Translations under genes and position numbers: made by a program | Notes under the pieces: generated by a model | Database searches by the model: none | What the model saw: only the letters and a program-made list of their open reading frames with translations | What the model was told of the DNA's origin: nothing | Source of the DNA: Coix lacryma-jobi var. lacryma-jobi | Lineage: Eukaryota; Streptophyta; Magnoliopsida; Poales; Poaceae | Assembly (NCBI GenBank): GCA_009763385.1 | Contig: CM019831.1 | Location: forward strand, 79,333,845-79,397,844 | DNA length: 64,000 bases | Direction of reading: 5' to 3' | Shown here: one piece after another, positions 1 through 8,661 of the stretch | Layout: the number at the start of each line of letters is the position of its first letter | How positions within the stretch are numbered: the stretch's first letter is position 1

Positions 1-710
1 CTAGCAAAGTTCAATCATCATGCATAGGAATGAAACATATACTTGTGATTTCAGTTTTATATCGGAGTTGCAGCGGTGAAATTGCACAAGTTAATTTTCA
101 GCATGTGATTGCGAGAGGTTGAAAGCTTGTCATTGCCTAACTTTTCAACCGAGCGAAGCCTATGCCGAAGCAATCAGAAGCTTAAAGCTACGGTTTCGGT
201 CATACACTACACAGCTCAAGTTTAACTCAAAGTGCAATGAGAAACAGTCTCGATACCATGAGGTGTTGACAAGCAATCCCATCTCGATCTTTTCAATTCA
301 CTAAAACTTGGTTCAAAATTTTAAACATGATATGAACAGACCAAGCAAGTGAATGACTCAGAACTAGAGACATAGCAACCTAGCATATATGAAAAGCAGG
401 AATGGACTCAATACACCCTACACATGCTAGTTGCATATCTCAATGGTGAACATTTTCAGGTTTTATATACATTAAGCAAATTCACCATTTCAAAAATAGC
501 TCAGCTCATAACATGTATTAGTGATCAGAAGGAGCATAAGCTACAAGCATCAATCATAAGCATCGGAGCATACTAAACAGAGCATGGTTACATTCTAGTG
601 ATTATAAACATGAAGCTCAGAATGTAAATGCGTATGCTAAAATGCAAAGAAAAGAAACTCAAAATAAAAGAGTCAGTCTATGATACAAGATCCAAAATGT
701 TCCCCCCCAT
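1..710 (-). other. 3' untranslated region of element A (part)
   Basis: This stretch follows the pol stop codon and has no credible gene. It is collinear with 43124-43800 of element C and 49343-49990 of element B on the opposite strand, sharing the block around 110-300 and the blocks near 330-560. The repeated polypurine tracts and hairpin units seen in C, B, D and F should lie further left, outside the window. Confidence 0.8.
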
Positions 711-3700
711 CTAAAAAGGGAAACATACACCAAGCTCACCCCTCAACCTATTAAAGGTTGATTCGTCTAAAGGCTTGGTGAAAATATCAGCCAGTTGGTG
801 ATGAGTATCGACATGGCGAAGGTCGATATCACCCTTCTCCTGGTGGTCTCGCAAGAAATGAAAGCGCACATCAATGTGTTTGGTCTTCGAGTGAAGCACG
901 GGGTTCTTAGCAAAGCTAATGGCACTCGTGCTGTCACAAAGCAAAGGCACGCGAGAAAAGCTCAGACCAAAATCACGCAAAGTGGCCATCATCCAAAGCA
1001 ACTGGGAACAGCAGCTAGCCGCAACAACATATTCAGCCTCTGTAGTGGACTGAGCGACACTAGACTGCTTGCGAGAAGACCACGAAACAAGAGAAGAACC
1101 AATAAATTGGCAAGTCCCAGAAGTGGACTTGCGCTCAATACGGCAACCAGCAAAATCGGCATCCGAATAACCGCAAAGGGAGAGGGTGGAGGAAGCAGAA
1201 TACCAAATCCCGAACTCAGGCGTGAAACGAAGGTACCTGAAAATCCGCTTCACCGCCTGACGGTGAGAGGTGCGCGGCGACGCCTGAAAGCGCGCACACA
1301 GACACACCGCGAACTGGATGTCCGGGCGTGTCGCCGTCAGGTAGAGGAGCGACCCGATCATGCTGCGGTACTCCTTCTGGTCCACTGCTTCTCCATCCAT
1401 GTCCGCATCCAGGGCAGTCATCGTCGACATGGGTGTTGGAAGAGGCTTGGCCTCACCCATATCGAACCGCTTCAGCAAGTCCTTGGTGTACTTGCCCTGG
1501 TGCACAAACGTCCCCTCTCGGGATTGCTTAATTTGCAACCCGAGAAAGAATGTTAGCTCGCCCATCATGCTCATCTCGAACTCCCTGCTCATAGTATCTG
1601 CAAACTTGGCAACCAAAGCGTGAGAAGAACCACCGAAAATGATATCATCCACGTAAATCTGGACCAAGAGAGTGTCTTTGCCTTGCTTGAGGAGAAAGAG
1701 CGTTTTATCTACACATCCCATTTTAAAACCCTTAGCAAGCAAAAAGGTTTTCAGCCTATCATACCAGGCTCTAGGGGCTTGTTTCAAACCATATAAAGCT
1801 TTGTGGAGTTTAAAAACATGGTTTGGAAACTTGGGATTTTCAAAACCGGGGGGTTGCTCAACATAAACTTCTTCTTCTATGTAGCCGTTTAAGAAGGCAC
1901 TCTTGACATCCATTTGAAAAAGTTTGAAACCTTTGGATGTAGCAAAGGCCAAGAGTATCCTAATTGCCTCCAAACGAGCTACAGGAGCAAACGTCTCCTC
2001 ATAGTCTATCCCCTCCTTCTGACTATAACCCTTCGCTACAAGCCTGGCCTTGTTTCTAACAACGTGGCCATCCTCTCCTTGCTTGTTTTTGAAAACCCAT
2101 TTTGTCCCAATAGGCTTACACTCAGGAGGAGGTGGAGCTAGAACCCAAACCCGATTTCGCTCAAAATTTTCTAACTCCTCATGCATGGCATTGACCCAAT
2201 CTGGATCCGTCAAAGCGTGTCCAACATCTCGGGGCTCAAAATTAGCAACAAAAGCAGAATGAGCGAAGTGCGAGATTTGCTGTGACCTGGACCGAGTGAC
2301 CCGTTCGTCGATGTTGCCGATCATCTGCTGAGGCGGGTGCTGGCGCTGGATGTGTCGTGGCACCTCCCGAGCTGAAGTAGCCTCCCCCTCAACAGCAGCT
2401 GGTGCCTCCCCGGGTACAAATGGTACCGCTCGGGGTGGCAGATCCCACGGCCCCCAGGAAGAAGAGGTGTCGGGGCCGTGAGTCGTCGTAGAAGCCGCTC
2501 TTTGCGGCACGGCAGGTGGAGGGGGTGCTGGATCATCCATACCTTCAGCACCCTCGTCCTCGTCATCGAAAAGAGGCTCACCGACCACGTGATCACCTGC
2601 ACGCTCAAAACGAGAAGAAGGACAAACCATGGTCTCGTCGAAGGTGACATCGGATGTCTCCATGACTCGGTTAGTGTCAAGGTTAAGTACACGATAAGCT
2701 CGAGTGTGAGTGCCATAACCCAAAAACACACCGTCAGAAGAACGAGACTCAAATTTATCCAGGTTGCCTTTCTTCAAAATAAAACAATGGCAACCGAAGA
2801 CTCTAAAATAACTCACCTTGGGCTGTCTACCAAAACGCAACTCATAAGAAGTCTTTTTCAAGAACGCTCTCAGAAAAATGCGATTGGAAATATAGCATGC
2901 AGTGTTCATAGCTTCGGCCCAATAGCGCCTAGGAGTCCTATGCTCATCGAGCATCGTCCTGGCCATCTCAACAAGGGTCCGATTCTTCCTCTCTACAACA
3001 CCATTTTGGGGCGGTGTGTAGGGGGAAGAAAACTGATGCTCCAAGACAAGGCGGTTACAAAACTTCTCAAAATCCGAATTTTTGAATTCGTAACCATTAT
3101 CACTTCTAATAGCTCGCATCGAGTTCAAAGGGAACTCGTTCTGAAGACGCAAAATCAGATTGCGAGCGAAGGAGAAAGTTTCGGTCTTCTCAGTCAAAAA
3201 GAAGACCCACGAATACCTCGAAAAATCGTCAACAACAACCAAAACATACCACTTGCCACCAACCGAGCTCACCCGAGCCGGACCAACAAGGTCCATGTGT
3301 AAAAGCTCTCCGAGGTGCGAGGTCATGACCTTAGTCACTGGATGGTGGGGAGCGGCAACCATCTTCCCATGTCTGCAAGAATGACAAACTAAATCCTTCT
3401 CCATCGAAAGCTTGGGCAATCCTCGGATTAGGCCAAATGAGCTAAGTCTTGCAAGCAAGTCGAAGCTTAAATGACCGAGCCTCCTATGCCACTTCCAAAG
3501 ATCGGAGGAAGAAGGACTAGCCAAAAGACAGCGAGAAGAACCAAACGACTCCGAGAAATTCGCGCGAAAGACTTTCCCAAAGGGCGAAATCAGACATACA
3601 AGATCGCCCTGAGGATCTAGGATGCGACTAAGGTTCGGTTTAAAACGAATCTCATAGTCATCATCAAAAAGTTGCGAAACAGAAAGCAGGTTAAAATGCA

Positions 3701-3908
3701 GGTTCGAAACAAGAGCAACATCGCGCAACACAAAGTGCTCATTAACCCGCACCGACCCGCGAGACAACACCTTACCTTTACTATTGTCGCCGAAGGTTAT
3801 GTACTCTTTTTCGGCGACCGGGCTAAGGCTGGAGAACCACTTGGCGTTTCCGGTCATGTGCCTCGAACAACCGGAATCCACCAACCAAATGTCCTCCAAC
3901 CGTCTTAC
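711..3908 (-). CDS. pol: Copia pol: protease, integrase, reverse transcriptase, RNase H
   Basis: This is one open frame of about 1,065 codons. Counting from the TTG-encoded residue at 3899, the aspartic protease motif DSG is at residues 8-10. The integrase HHCC finger is H138, H143, C172 and C175, and the integrase catalytic triad is D203, D267 and E303, with the D35E spacing of the family. A proline- and acid-rich linker follows at about 430-540. The RT has D664 and the YVDD box at 749-752. The RNase H acidic residues are near D913, E954 and D989. Integrase before RT identifies Copia. There is no ATG before the protease active site, and the frame opens directly after a TAG at 3909-3911. Pol must therefore be made as a fusion with gag or from a processed RNA. 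No lesion is seen. Confidence 0.96.
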   Translation of the reverse strand, partial: VRRLEDIWLVDSGCSRHMTGNAKWFSSLSPVAEKEYITFGDNSKGKVLSRGSVRVNEHFVLRDVALVSNLHFNLLSVSQLFDDDYEIRFKPNLSRILDPQGDLVCLISPFGKVFRANFSESFGSSRCLLASPSSSDLWKWHRRLGHLSFDLLARLSSFGLIRGLPKLSMEKDLVCHSCRHGKMVAAPHHPVTKVMTSHLGELLHMDLVGPARVSSVGGKWYVLVVVDDFSRYSWVFFLTEKTETFSFARNLILRLQNEFPLNSMRAIRSDNGYEFKNSDFEKFCNRLVLEHQFSSPYTPPQNGVVERKNRTLVEMARTMLDEHRTPRRYWAEAMNTACYISNRIFLRAFLKKTSYELRFGRQPKVSYFRVFGCHCFILKKGNLDKFESRSSDGVFLGYGTHTRAYRVLNLDTNRVMETSDVTFDETMVCPSSRFERAGDHVVGEPLFDDEDEGAEGMDDPAPPPPAVPQRAASTTTHGPDTSSSWGPWDLPPRAVPFVPGEAPAAVEGEATSAREVPRHIQRQHPPQQMIGNIDERVTRSRSQQISHFAHSAFVANFEPRDVGHALTDPDWVNAMHEELENFERNRVWVLAPPPPECKPIGTKWVFKNKQGEDGHVVRNKARLVAKGYSQKEGIDYEETFAPVARLEAIRILLAFATSKGFKLFQMDVKSAFLNGYIEEEVYVEQPPGFENPKFPNHVFKLHKALYGLKQAPRAWYDRLKTFLLAKGFKMGCVDKTLFLLKQGKDTLLVQIYVDDIIFGGSSHALVAKFADTMSREFEMSMMGELTFFLGLQIKQSREGTFVHQGKYTKDLLKRFDMGEAKPLPTPMSTMTALDADMDGEAVDQKEYRSMIGSLLYLTATRPDIQFAVCLCARFQASPRTSHRQAVKRIFRYLRFTPEFGIWYSASSTLSLCGYSDADFAGCRIERKSTSGTCQFIGSSLVSWSSRKQSSVAQSTTEAEYVVAASCCSQLLWMMATLRDFGLSFSRVPLLCDSTSAISFAKNPVLHSKTKHIDVRFHFLRDHQEKGDIDLRHVDTHHQLADIFTKPLDESTFNRLRGELGVCFPF

Positions 3909-3975
3909 CTACATCAATAAAAAGACATAGGGTGAGCATACGGTCCAACACTGGGGTTAGTGAAGTAAGGGGAAT
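3909..3975 (-). promoter_or_regulatory. gag-pol junction with possible 3' splice acceptor
   Basis: On the minus strand the gag TGA is followed three bases later by a TAG in the pol frame, and pol opens immediately after that TAG. The preceding sequence has the look of a plant intron end: a CACTAAC branch-point-like word about 50 bases upstream, a T-rich stretch (GTCTTTTTATTGATG), then TAG/G. The same run is present in copies B (34235-34289) and C (39893-39947). The word AGGTAAG right after it in A could instead be a donor, but that word is not kept in B or C. Function is inferred only. Confidence 0.35.
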
Positions 3976-6589
3976 ACCAGTGTTGGGCCGGCTGCTCAAA
4001 AGAACGGTCAGTGTAAAAACCATTCCTAGCCTGTCTACGGGGGTAGCGATCACCACGTATAGGAAAACGTGGTCCGCTGGGGAAGGAGCGCTCACCGCGA
4101 TACTCAAAACGCGGTGGGGGAAAGCGCTCAACTACAAAGCCTCCGCCACGGGGTCCAAAACCTGCAACTGCAGGCTCCCGCCGGGCACGCTCTCTACGAG
4201 GCCTACGCCTAGGCACTTGAGGTTCTGGACCTCTAGGCCTAGCCTCTCTCCTCGGAGCTCTCCTCTCCTGCCTAGGCCGGGGAACCTCACCTCCGGGCCT
4301 AACAGCTCTCTTCTGGACATTCGGCACATGCCCACCATGAGAAGGGTGGTACATGTCAGGGTTGTCCATCTCCCGAGCACGGCGCGCCTCTCGCTTGCGC
4401 CGAAAGCAGAACTCACTCAGGTGACCATCCCTCCCACAGAAGTCACACTGGTACCTCACCGCACTCACAGGGGGTTGTTGGTACGCAGGACTGTGGGTAT
4501 GGCTCACTTTGCCCTTCTGTGGCAAGCACTCCTGCTGGATGGGTGGCATTATGTCCAGCTTGTTCTTGAGGTGGTTTGGCTTGGGTGCCCAGATTTGGTT
4601 CTTGGGTGGAGCTCTCGGGGGTTCCTCAAACACCCCCTCCTTGGTGGTAGGCTTGGCAGGCTCTTTGGGTGGAAGCTTGGTTAGTTTGGGAGTAGTGGTG
4701 GAGTTGGGCTTCTCACTCGGGTTTAGACCACTAGACTCTCCAATCTTCCCAAAAGCGGAAAGATCAACACCTTGAGCAAAACCTACACCAGGACCTCTAG
4801 CAGCTCGCTTGAATTGGGAGATCATCATCCCGAGCTGTGGCTCTCCACAAGACACCCATGACAAGATGGTCCGAAGGTATGTGTTTTCCTCCTCGGTTTG
4901 CATCTTGCCATGCTTCTCATTGGCAATCTCCATCTCCAAGCCCTCACACAAAGCGCACCTCGTGACACAAATGCTATCCGAGTTGGCCATCTCTAAAGAC
5001 TCAAGCTTGGCATTCTTCTCTGCCAACTCAGAGTGCAAGACAGGACAAGTCTTGCACGCACCCAACAAGGAAGGTCTAGCCTTCAGCTCATCCAGCTCTC
5101 CTACCAACGCAGCATACTTACCTCTCAAAGTGAGAAGGTCAGTCATGTGCGTGGTGCACGACTCGCACTCAACCTCCTCCGACACGACCACGGTGGACTT
5201 GGCAAACTCAAGCTCCCTCACCGTGTCCTCCCACTTCTGCCTAAACTCCTTGCGCTCTCTAGCAGCACGCCTAAGCAACTTATCTTGGCTAAGGAGGGCA
5301 GCAGTAAGCTTCTCAACCTCGGAAGAAAGCTCGTCGTAGGTGAGAGATACCTGGGAGGCGTCGTCGTCGTCGTCGTTCCGAGGGGTGTCCTCCAGCTCGC
5401 CTCCGACCTCATCTCCGAGCGCCATGGTGCAAAGGCCTCCGTCGCCGGCGAAGAAGCAAAGACCGTTGAACTTGTCCTCGATCTTCTTCATCTTCTCGGA
5501 CTCGTCATCGCTTGAGCAAGCGGAGTCGTCATCCGAGCCGTCGACGTCACTGAGCGTGGCGAAGAACGCACGCTGCTCATCTTGGGCCTTCTCCAAGTAC
5601 TTCTTCTTGATGTACTCTTTGTCGAAGCCGCCCCGCTTCTTGTGCCTCGGGGGGACGTGCTTCTCCTTGTGCTTGGAGTCGTACTTGCGCCCATGATCGC
5701 CCTTCCCCGAGTGCTTGTTCTTCTTAGGGCAGTTGGCGATGAAGTGGTCGGGGTCGCCGCACTCATAGCAGCCCGAGCGTCCTCCTCCACGGCGATGGTT
5801 CATGCGGTTGTTGTGAAACCGCGAGAACCGGTTGGCAAGCAAAGCCAACTCCTCGTCTCCCAAAGACTCCAGCTGGTCCTCTGTGACAGAAAGGAGAGAA
5901 GAAAGCGCAAAGCCAGCTGAGGGGTTAGAGGAAGAGCCAGAAACCAAAGCCATAGTCGGGCCAGAAGGATTCGCATAAGAAGCCCTCGACATGGCATCAA
6001 TCTCACTAGACTTGAGCTTACTGAAGAGCTCGTCGCACGTGAGGGTCTCATAGTTAGGTGATTCGATGATCGCCTGAACCTTGGAATCCCACACCGACCG
6101 ATCGAGAGTATGCAAAAGCTTCAAAGCTCTCTCATGATCGTCGAAAGGCAACTGCTCCTTGTTAGCCCTCATCCTGTTGACAATCACCTGAAAGCGAGCG
6201 AATAAACTCTCTATGCTCTCGCCTGGCTGATGTCGAAAGTTCTCATACTCCCTCTTGTACGACTCGTAGAGTCGGGTTTTGACTTGAGAGGTGCCCTCAT
6301 GAAAACGCATGAGGGTGGCCCAAATCTCCCGGGCCGTAGGGAGGTGAGAAACGCGATCAAACTCACCCACGCTCAAACACGAAAAGAGCGCATTACGGGC
6401 TCGGCTATTGGCTTCGTGCTCATCGATCTGATGCTGAGTCACACGAGCAGCCAAGACCACGTAATCGGCAGAGTTGCAAATATCCCAGATGGAAACACCC
6501 AAACTCTGCAGATAGGCCGACATGTGTATCTTCCAATACGCATAGTTCGTCCCATCGAAAAATGGCGGTTTGCCCACGCCACGATCCAT
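3914..6589 (-). CDS. gag: Copia gag polyprotein with two zinc knuckles (891 aa)
   Basis: This is the capsid/nucleocapsid protein that packages element RNA into virus-like particles. The start is the ATG at 6589, about 50 bases after the primer binding site, and the same start context occurs in copies B and C. Residues 1-200 form the Copia-type gag core. The first CX2CX4HX4C knuckle is at 274-287. An acidic and charged region follows, then a predicted coiled coil at about 415-575. A second CX2CX4HX4C knuckle is at 715-728, and the tail from about 730 to 860 is very rich in Arg and Pro. The length is roughly twice that of a minimal Copia gag, as in other large Sirevirus gags. The ORF ends at a TGA (3914-3916), just before pol in another frame. 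It is intact. Confidence 0.93.
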   Translation of the reverse strand: MDRGVGKPPFFDGTNYAYWKIHMSAYLQSLGVSIWDICNSADYVVLAARVTQHQIDEHEANSRARNALFSCLSVGEFDRVSHLPTAREIWATLMRFHEGTSQVKTRLYESYKREYENFRHQPGESIESLFARFQVIVNRMRANKEQLPFDDHERALKLLHTLDRSVWDSKVQAIIESPNYETLTCDELFSKLKSSEIDAMSRASYANPSGPTMALVSGSSSNPSAGFALSSLLSVTEDQLESLGDEELALLANRFSRFHNNRMNHRRGGGRSGCYECGDPDHFIANCPKKNKHSGKGDHGRKYDSKHKEKHVPPRHKKRGGFDKEYIKKKYLEKAQDEQRAFFATLSDVDGSDDDSACSSDDESEKMKKIEDKFNGLCFFAGDGGLCTMALGDEVGGELEDTPRNDDDDDASQVSLTYDELSSEVEKLTAALLSQDKLLRRAARERKEFRQKWEDTVRELEFAKSTVVVSEEVECESCTTHMTDLLTLRGKYAALVGELDELKARPSLLGACKTCPVLHSELAEKNAKLESLEMANSDSICVTRCALCEGLEMEIANEKHGKMQTEEENTYLRTILSWVSCGEPQLGMMISQFKRAARGPGVGFAQGVDLSAFGKIGESSGLNPSEKPNSTTTPKLTKLPPKEPAKPTTKEGVFEEPPRAPPKNQIWAPKPNHLKNKLDIMPPIQQECLPQKGKVSHTHSPAYQQPPVSAVRYQCDFCGRDGHLSEFCFRRKREARRAREMDNPDMYHPSHGGHVPNVQKRAVRPGGEVPRPRQERRAPRREARPRGPEPQVPRRRPRRERARREPAVAGFGPRGGGFVVERFPPPRFEYRGERSFPSGPRFPIRGDRYPRRQARNGFYTDRSFEQPAQHWYSPYFTNPSVGPYAHPMSFY

Positions 6590-6638
6590 GTCGCCTTCGG
6601 TGGATCTGGAACCGGCTAAGGTGGAAGATCCTTATCCC

Positions 6639-6650
6639 GCTCCGATACCA
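6639..6650 (-). other. Primer binding site of element A (initiator Met tRNA type)
   Basis: The minus strand reads TGGTATCGGAGC two bases inside the LTR end. Plant Copia elements usually carry TGGTATCAGAGC, the complement of the 3' end of initiator tRNA-Met. Here one A is G, and the same variant is present in copies B and C, so it looks like the family norm. Confidence 0.85.
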
Positions 6651-6924
6651 ATTGAAGGACCGAGAAAGCTACCCGAAACCGACCAGAGGGGGGGTGAATG
6701 GGAGCTTCAAAATTTCCTTCTGGAAACTCAATGCCACTGTCCCAAAAACAACCCCAAAGACAAACCCTAGAGCTTGCTAGTGTCCACGACCCTAGATGCA
6801 GGGTGGATGCTTCCAAGAAGCACAGCGGGACACTACACAATTCTAGAAAGCCAACGCAAAAGACGGAAATCGAATCCGACAACGAACGAGCAAACTGCGA
6901 ACGAAAACGTGCTGAACCTGCACT

Positions 6925-7215
6925 GACCGGACTCTACCTGCGTCCGGTCACTGAGCACCGGACGCGTCCGGTCGTGCAGATACTGTTTTCGGAGCTCTCT
7001 GTTTGTGACCGGACTCACTGTCCTGGAGCGTCCGGTCACTAGCAGTGCGTCCGGTCAGACAAGAACAAGCCCGGTGAACAGTGCCAAAGACGAGTCCGGT
7101 CAGAAGAGAAACGATGTGTCCGGTCAAGTCACGGGAGAGATGCGCTGGGTATTCAACGACCGGACGCACTGGGTCAGCGTCCGGTCAGCCCGTGCCCAGC
7201 GTCCGGTCACTCCGT
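6925..7215 (-). repeat. Repeated GACCGGACGC words in LTR A
   Basis: About ten copies of GACCGGACGC or its reverse complement GCGTCCGGTC, some truncated, are scattered through 290 bp in both orientations. The same word occupies the same place in LTRs B (31075-31330) and C (36515-36800 and 46205-46500). Confidence 0.8.
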
Positions 7216-7995
7216 GACTGCACTGTTCGTCCACCGATTTGCCTCGATCTCACCCAAAACAAATCCTCTAGGGGTCAAACTTGGTGAGATGAGTCACAAG
7301 GAGGATAGTGAGCTATCTCTAAGAGATCATGGCTCGAACCTATCTCCAAATCGGTGAATCAAAGAATTTTGGGGGAAAGGAGAAAAACTTGACCCGAAAC
7401 GAAAATCGACCGATCTCCTAGACCGTGAGGTTAGAGGTGAATTCCTTCGGTGGAAAGAAGTGCCTCACGACCTTGAACAACTTGGTTCAAACGGATTTGC
7501 AAAAGATGAACCGAGCAAAGAGATCAAGCGACGGGAAAATTGTGGAGAAAAAGGATTCCGCGAAGAACACGAACAAAACGCGAATCACACCCACGAATTG
7601 CAAGCCGAAGCGCAAACACACGCTACGACAAGGAGGTTACGGCCTCCTTTCCTCAAAATCAACAGTACACAGAGTTCAAGTTTTCTCTGCGGATCTCAGC
7701 TACAGCAGGGGATAGGGAGAGCAGGAAACCCTAAGTGCTAGAGAGCAAATGAGATGGCTAAAACTGAGATCTTGGGAGGAGGGTGTCTCCCCTAACTACT
7801 TAACCTATTCTAGACTAAGTCTATTTCCTACTCTACCCCTCTCTAATCTAATTACAGAGCGAACCAGCTAAACCCTAGGGTTATTCTGGACCAACTCGAA
7901 GAGGTAGGTGAATCCGACGGCCACGCCCGCACAACTCATCCGCGTTGCCTCCACGCAACCTTCCGATTGCCGCCACGTGTCGCCCTCGCTCTGCA

Positions 7996-8261
7996 CCCCT
8001 GGTTTTGAGGCCCAAACCGGGAAACCAGCCTTTTCCAGCAATCCCCCGGTTTTGAGGCCCAAACCGGGAAACCAGCCTCCAGCCTGAGTTTTGAGGCCCA
8101 AACTCAGCAAACCCGCAGCGCCCAGGTTTTGAGGCCCAAACCTGGAAACCATCCTCAGCCCGAGTTTTGTGGCCAAACTCGGAAACCCTCAGCACCCAGG
8201 TTTTGAGGCCCAAACCTGGAAACCGTCCACCGGTGGTTTTTCGCTGGCTCAGCCACCAAAC
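7996..8261. repeat. Array of ~7 short palindromes in LTR A
   Basis: Each unit is a stem of 7-8 bases ending in TTT on one side and starting AAA on the other, around a loop reading TGAGGCCC or TGTGGCC. Stems differ between units (CCCGG, CTGAG, CCAGG, CGAG) yet pair within each unit: 8044-8068, 8084-8107, 8121-8145, 8161-8181 and 8196-8219. The unit at 7996-8021 has one mismatch, and a variant with a longer loop lies at 8229-8261. Confidence 0.9.
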
Positions 8262-8661
8262 CGAAGCTGTAGAGGGGATGCACCGCCCGTGCACCCCGTC
8301 CACCGACACGTGTCCCCAGGTCCTCGACCTGAGCAACACCGTGCCCCGCAAGTCTCCGCTCGTCGCTGTCCCAGGCTGCCAGCCACCACAGCTGATCCTC
8401 AGGGACTCCGGTCCCTCAGTCCAAGCCTCACGTCCGCCCTTCACTGCTCGATCCATCAGCATGGCACGTCCGTCGCACGGCACGCCCATCCTTCATCGCA
8501 CCCAGTCCTTCGGCACGGCACGTCTCAACTTGACCTTCACCTTGCCCTCGATCACTGTCTCCGTGCTCGACACCTGCACAACACAAGCCAAAGAACATGC
8601 GATCAAACCCGTTGAAAATCACTCATCACTCAGAGACTCGGCATACACCCATGTATCCGCA

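Larger units (their letters stand above)
1..8661 (-). mobile_element. Sirevirus-type Copia retrotransposon A (3' LTR outside window)
   Basis: Read on the minus strand the order is LTR, primer binding site, gag, pol, 3' untranslated region. This is a complete Copia layout except for the 3' LTR, which must lie left of position 1. The Copia assignment rests on integrase preceding reverse transcriptase in pol. The Sirevirus assignment rests on the RT and RNase H motif style and on the related copies in this window, which have repeated polypurine tracts and palindrome arrays. Both genes are free of stops and frameshifts, unlike every other element here, so A looks recent and may be coding-competent. 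Its LTR edge cuts into the Athila gag at 8661/8662. The presumed right target duplication is GTAAT (8662-8666). Confidence 0.92.
6653..8661 (-). repeat. 5' LTR of element A (2,009 bp)
   Basis: The LTR starts with TG (minus strand TGCGGATAC, at 8661) and ends with CA (minus strand GGTCCTTCA, at 6653), next to the primer binding site. It is alignable along its length with the LTRs of C and B. On the minus strand it holds an array of short palindromes, then a region of repeated CCGGTC words, then the conserved end block around 6680-6700. No clear TATA box is seen; the position that holds TATAAATAA in LTR F reads TTAAGTAG here. Confidence 0.92.

Noticed and set aside
795..1556. A 253-codon plus-strand frame
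   Set aside because: It is the antisense shadow of pol in element A; the minus strand encodes RNase H and RT here.
2478..3302. A 274-codon plus-strand frame
   Set aside because: It is the antisense shadow of integrase in element A.
3823..4131. A 102-codon minus-strand frame spanning the gag end and pol start of A
   Set aside because: It is in neither the gag nor the pol frame. In C a one-base deletion fuses its counterpart to pol, but C is full of such deletions, so I do not read this as a frameshift signal.
3932..4684. A 250-codon plus-strand frame
   Set aside because: It is the antisense of the Arg/Pro-rich end of gag in A; low complexity keeps it open.
7996..8261. Regularly spaced short palindromic repeats that could suggest a CRISPR array
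   Set aside because: The units lie within a plant LTR, have variable stems and uneven spacing, and recur in every Sirevirus LTR here; there are no unique spacers or cas genes.
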